Origin: Alphaproteobacteria bacterium | GTDB taxonomy: Bacteria; Pseudomonadota; Alphaproteobacteria; Rickettsiales; UBA1997 | Assembly (NCBI GenBank): GCA_016869775.1 | Contig: VGDJ01000077.1 | Span: 1 to 5,861 of the forward strand | DNA: 5,861 nucleotides | Reading direction: 5' to 3' | Part shown: piece after piece, positions 1-5,676 of the stretch | How positions within the stretch are numbered: position 1 is the first letter of the stretch | Layout: every line of letters begins with the position of its first letter | Program-made: the position numbers and the translations under genes | Notes under the pieces: model-generated | Told to the model about the DNA's origin: nothing | Database searches by the model: none | What the model saw: the letters and a program-made list of their open reading frames with translations, nothing else

Positions 1-68
1 AATGTTTGATTGTAGACTCCACGAATATCGTAGGCCCTTAGAATAGAAGGGTGAAATTTGTGATTCAT
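1..68 (-). CDS. Phosphomannomutase/phosphoglucomutase, N-terminal fragment (cut by window edge)
   Basis: The reading frame starts at ATG 68-66 and runs off the left edge after 22 codons. The visible protein is MNHKFHPSILRAYDIRGVYN followed by QT. The segment ILRAYDIRG is the hallmark N-terminus of bacterial alpha-D-phosphohexomutases of the ManB/AlgC type, where the YDIRG loop helps bind the sugar phosphate. These cytoplasmic enzymes interconvert hexose 6-phosphates and 1-phosphates and supply GDP-mannose or UDP-glucose precursors for surface polysaccharides. The start lies 3 bp beyond the thiG stop codon, so it is very likely the next gene of the same operon. No Shine-Dalgarno sequence is visible. 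The catalytic serine and the remaining domains lie outside the window, so mannose versus glucose specificity, or a phosphoglucosamine mutase, cannot be settled here. Confidence 0.82.
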   Translation of the reverse strand, partial: MNHKFHPSILRAYDIRGVYNQT

Positions 69-71
69 AAA

Positions 72-860
72 TTAATTTTGTGTAATTTTACCAATAATTG
101 GTGATGATGGTGAAGCGAATTTCTTTTTTTCCATACGACCCGCTAAAAATGCCAAACGTCCAGACTCAACCGCTAATTTCATGGCTCTAGCCATTTTAAT
201 TGGATTTTGAGCCTTAGCAATCGCTGTATTCATCAAAACTCCATCGCAACCGATTTCCATGGCAATTGAAGCATCCGACGCAGTACCAACTCCAGCATCA
301 ACCAAAACTGGAACCTTGGATTGCTCAACAATAAATTCAATATTCAATCGATTTTGAATACCCAGACCTGAACCGATTGGGGCTCCCAAAGGCATAATAG
401 CACAACAACCCATATTTTCTAACTCTTTGGCGACAATCGGATCATCATTGGTGTAAACCATCACCTGAAAATCATCTTTTATCAACATTTCGCAGGCTCT
501 AATGGTTTGAATAACATTTGGATATAAAGTTTTGTCATCTGATAAAACTTCAAGTTTTACTAAACTCCACCCACCCGCTTGACGCGCTAATTTAAGAGTT
601 CTAACCGCATCTTCAGCGGTGAAACATCCCGCTGTATTGGGAAGATAAGTATATTTTAAAGGGCTGATAAAATCTTGAAGCATTGGCTCGCCTTTTTTTT
701 CAATATTAACTCTTCGCAATGCAACAGTAACAATTTCGGCGCCAGAAGCTTCAATAGCATGAGCAGTTTCTTCAAAACTAACATATTTGCCGGTCCCAAC
801 CAATAATCTTGAATGAAATTTTTTACCGGCAATTTCGAGAAAATCATTTTCGATATTCAT
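72..860 (-). CDS. thiG: Thiazole synthase ThiG
   Basis: This 262-residue cytoplasmic protein has the usual length of ThiG, the TIM-barrel enzyme that builds the thiazole phosphate of thiamine from 1-deoxyxylulose 5-phosphate, dehydroglycine or iminoglycine, and sulfur carried by ThiS thiocarboxylate. Visible family landmarks are RLLVGTGKY (18-26), the segment SLVKLEVL (99-106) whose Lys102 matches the lysine forming the Schiff base with the sugar substrate, PLGAPIGSGLGI (157-168), PVLVDAGVGTASDA (184-197) and the phosphate-binding DGVLMNTAIA (206-215). All key motifs look intact. The start is ATG 860-858, 3 bp after the cdsA stop. There is no Shine-Dalgarno sequence, so translational coupling is likely. 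No thiS, thiO, thiH, thiE or thiF is visible beside it, so its partners must be elsewhere. Some of its DNA is richer in G+C than the rest of the window: 29 of 60 bases at 361-420. Confidence 0.96.
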   Translation of the reverse strand: MNIENDFLEIAGKKFHSRLLVGTGKYVSFEETAHAIEASGAEIVTVALRRVNIEKKGEPMLQDFISPLKYTYLPNTAGCFTAEDAVRTLKLARQAGGWSLVKLEVLSDDKTLYPNVIQTIRACEMLIKDDFQVMVYTNDDPIVAKELENMGCCAIMPLGAPIGSGLGIQNRLNIEFIVEQSKVPVLVDAGVGTASDASIAMEIGCDGVLMNTAIAKAQNPIKMARAMKLAVESGRLAFLAGRMEKKKFASPSSPIIGKITQN

Positions 861-863
861 ATT

Positions 864-1619
864 TTAAGCCAAACCAAATTGAGAAGGAAAAACTAAAATT
901 ATCAAGTAAACCAGAGGCGCAACAAAAATCATACCATCCAGACGATCAAGAACTCCGCCATGTCCAGGGATAATATCGCCTGAATCTTTGACCCCAAAAA
1001 TTCTTTTAAATTTAGATTCTAATAAGTCGCTCATTTGTTCAACCAAAGAAATAATGATACTTATGATCAGAAAAAAGCCAACCGAACCAGGGAAAATTAT
1101 CGCCGAAATTAAACCTATTGCCATGCTAGCAACCGTTCCGCCAATAAGACCTGACCATGTTTTGTTGGGACTAATTTTGGGTGCTAATTTTGGCCCGCCC
1201 AAAGATTTGCCAGCAAAAAAAGCAAAAATATCAGTAGCCCAAATTATGGAAAACATCCAAAACAAAATCTCGTTATCAAGAATTCTGATAGCAACAGCGC
1301 AATAAATTGGAATGGCAATATAAAAAAATCCAATTAAACGCCACTTATTTTTATCGGGCATTTTGTATGTCATTTCGGTCCATTCAAATGACATCAGAAC
1401 TGCAATTACTATCGCAAGGAATATAAATAACTTTTGTGATTGAAAGATAGCAATAAGAGCAATCGGAATCATGATAAGGGAACTAATAATTCGCTTTCTG
1501 GTGTTTTCAGATGGATCAAGGTAATGAACTTGAGCAACTAATTTATTGAAGATTAGCAAACCCAGATTGTAGATTAGAATTGGCAATTTTAATATTTTTA
1601 AGATTTTATCTTTTTCCAT
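864..1619 (-). CDS. cdsA: Phosphatidate cytidylyltransferase (CDP-diglyceride synthase)
   Basis: This 251-residue multi-spanning inner-membrane enzyme makes CDP-diacylglycerol from CTP and phosphatidic acid, the branch point for bacterial phospholipids. The C-terminal CdsA signature is complete at 202-228: SKFKR, then KDSGD, then PGHGGVLDRLD, carrying the acidic residues that bind Mg2+. Upstream are EW (79-80), SPNKTWSG (150-157) and QMSDLLES (195-202), also typical. Several hydrophobic segments are evident, for example about 44-58, 64-78, 95-112, 118-135, 158-176 and 180-193. The family normally begins near the RKRIISSL segment (41-48), so about 40 residues at the N-terminus are extra, including a hydrophobic stretch at 12-28. 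I kept ATG 1619-1617 because AGAGG precedes it with a 4-nt spacer. The gene start overlaps the end of uppS by 14 bp. Confidence 0.96.
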   Translation of the reverse strand: MEKDKILKILKLPILIYNLGLLIFNKLVAQVHYLDPSENTRKRIISSLIMIPIALIAIFQSQKLFIFLAIVIAVLMSFEWTEMTYKMPDKNKWRLIGFFYIAIPIYCAVAIRILDNEILFWMFSIIWATDIFAFFAGKSLGGPKLAPKISPNKTWSGLIGGTVASMAIGLISAIIFPGSVGFFLIISIIISLVEQMSDLLESKFKRIFGVKDSGDIIPGHGGVLDRLDGMIFVAPLVYLIILVFPSQFGLA

Positions 1620-2349
1620 AGCGCCTCTGTCTTTGATTGAAATTATTGATTGCGATGAGTAGTTCAGTTTTATTAAATTCAGGCCAAAGTTTTTTACTAA
1701 AATAAAATTCTGTGTAAGCGATTTGCCACAATAAAAAATTACTAACGCGCAAATCTCCTGCCGTTCTAATTAAAAGATCGGGATAAGGAATTTCGGGATT
1801 ATATAAAAATTTTTTAAAGAGATTTTCGTCGACATCGTCGATTGTAATTTTGTCGTTTTTTATATCAATGGCAATTTTTTTGGTCGCATCAAGAATTTCT
1901 TGCCTTGCACCATAAGAAAAAGCAACAACTAATGTAAGTTTATTATTATATTTTGTAGCATTTTCAACTTCAGAAATTTTAACCTTAAGTTTTTCTTCGA
2001 CATTGTTGAGATTTCCTGCGACAATAATTTTAACTCCATTTTTAGAAAGCTCGTCAGATTCTTCTGACAAGTAGTCGTGAAGCAGTTGCATCAAATAATT
2101 AACTTCTTGAGTTGGGCGATTCCAATTCTCCGATGAAAAAGCATAAAGAGTTAAAAATTTGATACCCAACTCAATACAATTTTTAGCAATTTTTTTAACA
2201 TTTTCGGCACCCATTTTATGGCCAATTTGCATTGGCAAACCTCGCTTAGAAGCGTAACGAGCATTTCCATCCATAATTATTGCAACATGATTTGGAGCTT
2301 TAATTTTAATATGTTGTTTAGAATGTTTTTTTAGACCAAAATTTAACAC
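1606..2349 (-). CDS. uppS: Undecaprenyl diphosphate synthase (cis-prenyltransferase)
   Basis: This enzyme adds eight isopentenyl diphosphates to farnesyl diphosphate to make the C55 lipid carrier for peptidoglycan and surface polysaccharides. Numbered from the GTG start the protein has 247 residues. It shows HVAIIMDGNARYA with catalytic Asp27, GH at 43-44, SSENWNRP (72-79) and RTAGDLRVSNFLLWQ (195-209), with Glu214 just downstream. These match E. coli Asp26, Arg194, Arg200, Ser202 and Glu213 with a constant offset of one, which supports the chosen start. No ATG occurs before the catalytic motif. The open frame extends back to a TTG at 2412, but that would overlap frr by 59 bp and add 21 unmatched residues. 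GTG 2349-2347 instead lies 4 bp after the frr stop. RTAGD replaces the common RTGGE, a mild change. The 3' end overlaps cdsA by 14 bp. Confidence 0.94.
   Translation of the reverse strand: MLNFGLKKHSKQHIKIKAPNHVAIIMDGNARYASKRGLPMQIGHKMGAENVKKIAKNCIELGIKFLTLYAFSSENWNRPTQEVNYLMQLLHDYLSEESDELSKNGVKIIVAGNLNNVEEKLKVKISEVENATKYNNKLTLVVAFSYGARQEILDATKKIAIDIKNDKITIDDVDENLFKKFLYNPEIPYPDLLIRTAGDLRVSNFLLWQIAYTEFYFSKKLWPEFNKTELLIAINNFNQRQRRYGKR
1624..1628 (-). promoter_or_regulatory. Ribosome binding site of cdsA
   Basis: On the minus strand AGAGG lies 4 nt before ATG 1619-1617, inside the 3' end of uppS. It is the only convincing Shine-Dalgarno match found before any start in this window, and it supports the longer cdsA start over internal TTG codons at residues 12 and 21. 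Confidence 0.55.
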
Positions 2350-2353
2350 TAAA

Positions 2354-2911
2354 CTAGATTTTGAGAAGATCTTTTTCTTTGAGGTCAACCATTTGATCAA
2401 CTTTAGCAACAAATTCGTCAGTTATTTTTTGAATCATATCTGTAAAACCGTGAATCTGGTCTTTTGAGGCACCAATTTCTTTCTCATTTTTCTTAAAATC
2501 ATCAAGAACATCGCGACGAATATTTCGAAGGGCAATCTTTTTGTCTTCGCCATATTTTTTGGCAAGTTTTACCAAATCTTTACGACGCTCTTCACTAAGT
2601 TTTGGAATATTGATTCTAAGCAAAGTTCCATCAACCGTAGGATTAAAACCCAGATTTGAATTGATTATGGCTTTTTCGATAGCTTTGACACTATCTTTAT
2701 CCCAAGCTTGAATTGCAAGCGTTGTCGCCTCCGGTACCGAAATACTTGCTAATTGAGAAATTGGCATAAATTGTCCGTATACTTCAGCGCGAATTGTATC
2801 GAGTAGATTTGGACTAGCTCGGCCAGTTGAAATTGAATCTAGGTCTCTTTTAAGAGATAAAATAGTTTCATCCATTTTTTTACGCGCCTTATCGACAAGT
2901 TGATTTATCAT
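2354..2911 (-). CDS. frr: Ribosome recycling factor
   Basis: The 185-residue length is exactly that of bacterial RRF, the tRNA-shaped cytoplasmic protein that works with EF-G to split post-termination ribosomes. Landmarks are TGRASP (29-34), the inter-domain part around PISQLASISVPE (50-61), FNPTVDGTLLRINIP (89-103) leading into LSEERRK (105-111), and RNIRRD (129-134) with the conserved Arg132 of the long helix. The N- and C-terminal helices of domain I and the beta-rich domain II between them are all present, so the gene is intact. The start is ATG 2911-2909, 23 bp after the pyrH stop, without a clear Shine-Dalgarno sequence. The stop is TAG, and uppS begins 4 bp later. Pairing with pyrH is a very common arrangement in bacteria. 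Confidence 0.97.
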   Translation of the reverse strand: MINQLVDKARKKMDETILSLKRDLDSISTGRASPNLLDTIRAEVYGQFMPISQLASISVPEATTLAIQAWDKDSVKAIEKAIINSNLGFNPTVDGTLLRINIPKLSEERRKDLVKLAKKYGEDKKIALRNIRRDVLDDFKKNEKEIGASKDQIHGFTDMIQKITDEFVAKVDQMVDLKEKDLLKI

Positions 2912-2934
2912 AATGTGAATATTATTTAGTTAAT

Positions 2935-3663
2935 TTAATTGATTATTGTAAATTTTCCGCGCCCGAGAACTACTTCATGCAAAGCGTTTTCTTCTTTGAT
3001 AGAAAAAACAACTATTGGAAGTTTGTTGTCTTTGGCGAGGGTTATTGCAGTTTGATCCATGACTCTTAAATCTTGCTTAATTACGTCAATATATTTCAGT
3101 TTATCGTAGTGAGTTGCAGTTTTATCAAGCTTTGGATCGGCTGTGTAAACTCCATCAACCTGAGTTCCCTTTAAAATCACATCGCAATTCATTTCAACCG
3201 CACGAAGAACTGCCGCTGTATCAGTTGTAAAAAATGGATTACCGGTTCCAGCAGAAAAAATCACAACTCGACCTTTTTCAAGATGTCGCGCAGCGCGTCT
3301 TTTAATGTATGGCTCGCAGATATTGTTTATTGGAATTGCGGAAAGCATTCTGGTTTCAAGGCCAAGTTTTTCAAGAGCACTTTGCAATGCAAGACCGTTA
3401 ATGCACGTGGCCAACATACCCATATAATCGGCGGTAACTCTTTCCATACCCTCTGAAGCTTTTGAAACACCACGAAAAATATTGCCACCGCCAACCACCA
3501 AGCTAATTTCACAACCTAGATTATGTGCCGAAATAATTTGTTTGCAGATTTTGTCAATCGCCTTAACATCATGGCCAAATTGTTGATCTCCCATCATCGC
3601 CTCACCCGAAACTTTAAAAAGAATGCGCTTAAATTTCATTTTTTCGGAATGCGAAGAGGTCAT
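2935..3663 (-). CDS. pyrH: Uridylate kinase (UMP kinase)
   Basis: The 242-residue protein belongs to the amino-acid-kinase fold family and phosphorylates UMP to UDP with ATP in pyrimidine nucleotide synthesis. Bacterial members are hexamers regulated by GTP and UTP. Visible motifs are KRILFKVSGEA (12-22), the glycine-rich GGGNIFRG (58-65), DYMGMLATCIN (79-89), GTGNPFFTTDTAA (139-151) and KGTQVDGVYTADP (165-177), covering the UMP and ATP sites. I chose ATG 3663-3661. A second ATG at codon 9 (3639-3637) would still leave an intact enzyme, but the short polar leader MTSSHSEK resembles that of other proteobacterial PyrH proteins. Neither start has a Shine-Dalgarno sequence. It is the first gene of the minus-strand operon. 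The usual upstream partners rpsB and tsf are absent and a divergent gene is there instead. Confidence 0.97.
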   Translation of the reverse strand: MTSSHSEKMKFKRILFKVSGEAMMGDQQFGHDVKAIDKICKQIISAHNLGCEISLVVGGGNIFRGVSKASEGMERVTADYMGMLATCINGLALQSALEKLGLETRMLSAIPINNICEPYIKRRAARHLEKGRVVIFSAGTGNPFFTTDTAAVLRAVEMNCDVILKGTQVDGVYTADPKLDKTATHYDKLKYIDVIKQDLRVMDQTAITLAKDNKLPIVVFSIKEENALHEVVLGRGKFTIIN

Positions 3664-3719
3664 GTCAATTATGGTTGTGCGTTATCGATGAGTTGATTTG
3701 TAAATATTATGAATGAATC

Positions 3720-3740
3720 TTAATTTAAAAAATAAATTAA
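3720..3740. repeat. Perfect inverted repeat, 8-bp arms, 5-nt loop
   Basis: TTAATTTA (3720-3727) and TAAATTAA (3733-3740) are exact reverse complements around AAAAA. The arms contain only A and T, so the hairpin would be weak and chance occurrence is plausible. It lies about 57 bp upstream of the pyrH start, where an operator or promoter element could sit. Confidence 0.35.
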
Positions 3741-3768
3741 AATTTACCATTAATTTTTTTTAAAAATG

Positions 3769-3798
3769 TTGAAATTTATTAAGAATTTTTAATTTCAA
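3769..3798. repeat. Perfect inverted repeat TTGAAATT-N14-AATTTCAA
   Basis: The arms at 3769-3776 and 3791-3798 are exact reverse complements of 8 bp each, separated by 14 bp, with centres 22 bp apart, about two helical turns. That geometry suits a dimeric DNA-binding protein. The element ends 38 bp before the pabC-like start, in the region where a promoter is expected. The left arm begins with TTGAAA, which also resembles a -35 box. Function is inferred only. Confidence 0.35.
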
Positions 3799-3836
3799 TC
3801 TGACAATAAAACTTTTAGCTTCTAATAAACTAAAAA

Positions 3837-4682
3837 ATGACAAAAAACTCCGAAATCAAATTTGTATATTTAGAAAATAATTTTATTCCAGAAAATCAAG
3901 CTTTTATAAGTCCTAATCAAAGAGGTTTTTTATATGGAGATGGATTGTTTGAATCATGTCAATTCATCGATAAAAAAATTATCAATTTCGATGCTCACAT
4001 AAACAGACTTGAAAGAGGTGCTAAATATTTAGAAATTAAAATTCCCTCAAAACAAAAACTTTTAAAAATTTGCCAAGATTTAATTGATAAAAATAATAAT
4101 AAATTTGGAATAGTTAGAATATCAATTTCAAGAGGAATCGGCTCTCAAGGATATTTACCTTTATCAGACTGCAAACCGCTAATATTTATTGAAACAAAAC
4201 AACCAGCCCCAAGTCCTAAGAATCAAAATCTTATAATTTGCGATTACAATCCATTGCAATTTAATTTTAAAACCAGCAACTCAATTCCCTATATCCTAGC
4301 AAAAAAATTTGCCGAAAAAAATGGATATTTTGATTCAATTATGCTCGATAAAAATCATAAAATCTGCGAAACATCTAGTGCCAACATTTTTTGGATTAAA
4401 GATCAAATTATTTACACTCCAAGTGATGATTGTGACATAATTTACGGAACCATTCGGGAATCATTATTTTCAATCAAGGAATTAAAAATAATTCGTGGAA
4501 AATATGATTTATCAAGCCTTAAAGAAGCTGATGAAGTATTTGTAACCAACAGTAATCTGGTTTTAATGCCAATTGAAAAAATCGCATTTAGGAACAAAAA
4601 AAACTTTTATGAAATAAACTTTGAAAAAATACTTGTTAAAAAAGTTTCAAAGCTATTAAAAATAGCACTTCGTTTGATTTAG
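3837..4682 (+). CDS. pabC: Class IV PLP aminotransferase-family protein, probable aminodeoxychorismate lyase (PabC-like)
   Basis: The 281-residue cytoplasmic protein has the fold-type IV PLP enzyme motifs in order: RGFLYGDGLFES (29-40), HINRLERGAKYL (54-65), a lysine aligning with the PLP Schiff-base lysine at Lys145 in FKTSN, MLDKNHKICETSSANIFW (169-186) with the cofactor-binding Glu178, YTP (193-195) and the phosphate-binding GTIR (204-207). The segment ADEVFVTNSNLVLMPI near the C-terminus resembles PabC, which has N-[AS] here, more than branched-chain or D-amino-acid transaminases, which usually have an S/T-rich loop with Glu. PabC makes 4-aminobenzoate for folate. Family membership is secure; the substrate is inferred and the symbol is tentative. 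ATG 3837 is preceded by an A-rich stretch with no Shine-Dalgarno sequence. Its DNA is strikingly AT-rich, with 12 G+C of 60 in both 4021-4080 and 4081-4140. It lies 59 bp before the first prepilin gene. Confidence 0.88.
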   Translation: MTKNSEIKFVYLENNFIPENQAFISPNQRGFLYGDGLFESCQFIDKKIINFDAHINRLERGAKYLEIKIPSKQKLLKICQDLIDKNNNKFGIVRISISRGIGSQGYLPLSDCKPLIFIETKQPAPSPKNQNLIICDYNPLQFNFKTSNSIPYILAKKFAEKNGYFDSIMLDKNHKICETSSANIFWIKDQIIYTPSDDCDIIYGTIRESLFSIKELKIIRGKYDLSSLKEADEVFVTNSNLVLMPIEKIAFRNKKNFYEINFEKILVKKVSKLLKIALRLI

Positions 4683-4741
4683 GCATAGTTAGTTAGATGT
4701 TTTAAATCCCAAAAAATCATTAAACAACATTTCAAAAAATA

Positions 4742-5641
4742 GTGAAGGGCTCTAAAAAATTAACAACCTCTAAACTTGGAATTATTCAATACAAAGCTTT
4801 TACCCTTGTTGAGCTTTCTGTTGTAATAACAATTTTGGCCGTAATGATTATTGGAGTTACAAGTACCAAATTAATGATTCGAAAAGCTCGACTTACAAAT
4901 GCTCAATCGCTAACCCAAAAATCAATTATAAATGATATTAACATGGATTTAGTGGCTTGGTATGAAACTTCTCTTGAATCAAGTTTTTTAGCTAGCGAAA
5001 TCAAAAATGATGCTTCAAATATTTCAACTTGGAAAGATAACAATATAAATGCCATTAACAAGAATGATGCAACTAATTCAACAGTAGCAAGTCAGCCTAA
5101 ATATTATCAAAATGCATTTTATGATTCAATTCCAGCAATTAGATTTGACGGAACTGATGACTTTTTAAATTTCAATTGTAACAAAATCGCGAAATCTTCT
5201 TACACAATTTTTGTAGTTGAACAAAGAAGATCTAATAAGTCAGTTAACATGTTTATTGGGGGGTCAAGTATTGCCAATAACGAAACAATTCATCTTGGCT
5301 ACAAATACAACACAACTCTAACTCAAGATCATTATTCTAATGGTCTTGATGCTACAGTTACTGGATACAATTCTGTTGAACCTAAATTATTTACCTTTGT
5401 TTATAATTTTAATATCGGAAAACAAATCACTATAAACGGCAAAACTACAGTAGTGGCAAATCCCATTCAAAGTTCGCCTTTATTAAAATGCAATAATGTT
5501 GCACTTGGAAAATACGCAACTAGTTATTTTTACACCGGCGATTTAGCTGAAATAATAATGTTCAAACGATCTTTAAAAACAGAAGAAATAGAAGCAATCG
5601 AGAATTATCTCGGAAGTAAATATGGTATTTCTGTTTCCTAA
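4742..5641 (+). CDS. Prepilin-type protein with C-terminal LamG/concanavalin-like domain
   Basis: The N-terminus carries a type III/IV prepilin signal: a basic leader of 19 residues, then A-FTLVELSVV, where cleavage would fall between Ala19 and Phe20, with Glu24 at mature position 5 and a hydrophobic helix to about residue 41. After a linker, W73 in LVAWYET and W97 in STWKD lead into a beta-rich region with IRFDGTDDFLNF (about 133-144) and the ending GDLAEIIMFKRSLKTEEIE (266-284) then NYLGSKYGI. This pattern is typical of LamG-like jelly-roll domains. There are only two cysteines, Cys146 and Cys250, which could pair. The protein is probably processed by a prepilin peptidase and displayed at the envelope or in a pilus; ligand and role are unknown. 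The start must be GTG 4742, since no other usual start codon lies between the upstream in-frame TAA (4721-4723) and the signal. No Shine-Dalgarno sequence is seen. Confidence 0.85.
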   Translation: MKGSKKLTTSKLGIIQYKAFTLVELSVVITILAVMIIGVTSTKLMIRKARLTNAQSLTQKSIINDINMDLVAWYETSLESSFLASEIKNDASNISTWKDNNINAINKNDATNSTVASQPKYYQNAFYDSIPAIRFDGTDDFLNFNCNKIAKSSYTIFVVEQRRSNKSVNMFIGGSSIANNETIHLGYKYNTTLTQDHYSNGLDATVTGYNSVEPKLFTFVYNFNIGKQITINGKTTVVANPIQSSPLLKCNNVALGKYATSYFYTGDLAEIIMFKRSLKTEEIEAIENYLGSKYGISVS

Positions 5642-5676
5642 TAACCAAAACTTAATAACTTTAACTTAAAACATTT

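Larger units (their letters stand above)
3664..3836. promoter_or_regulatory. Divergent intergenic region, presumed promoters for pyrH operon and pabC-like gene
   Basis: This very AT-rich spacer separates two genes transcribed away from each other, so it must carry at least one promoter in each direction unless transcription enters from outside. Weak candidates only: on the plus strand CTGACA (3800-3805) and TCTAAT (3821-3826) with a 15-bp spacer, which would place transcription onset almost at ATG 3837; on the minus strand CATAAT (3711-3706) as a -10 element with no good -35. In DNA this rich in A and T such matches are easily due to chance. No ORF or RNA gene was recognised. Confidence 0.5.

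Noticed and set aside
656..847. Minus-strand open frame of 63 codons inside thiG
   Set aside because: It lies in another frame of an intact, motif-complete thiG and its leucine/lysine-rich translation resembles no known family.
988..1305. Plus-strand open frame of 105 codons opposite cdsA
   Set aside because: It is fully antisense to a well-supported membrane enzyme gene. The translation has no recognisable domain, and such frames are common opposite membrane-protein genes.
2350..2412. TTG at 2412 as the uppS start
   Set aside because: It would overlap frr by 59 bp and add 21 residues with no counterpart in E. coli UppS. GTG at 2349 fits the family numbering.
3327..3512. Minus-strand open frame of 61 codons inside pyrH
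   Set aside because: It is an out-of-frame shadow of a conserved gene and shows no recognisable motif.
3720..3740. The A/T-only inverted repeat as a transcription terminator
   Set aside because: The stem has no G-C pair and the site lies between the starts of two divergent genes, where no transcript should end.
4676..4708. GATTTA ... TAAATC inverted repeat after the pabC-like gene as a terminator
   Set aside because: The arms are only 6 bp with a 21-nt loop and no T-run follows, so nothing supports termination before the prepilin genes.
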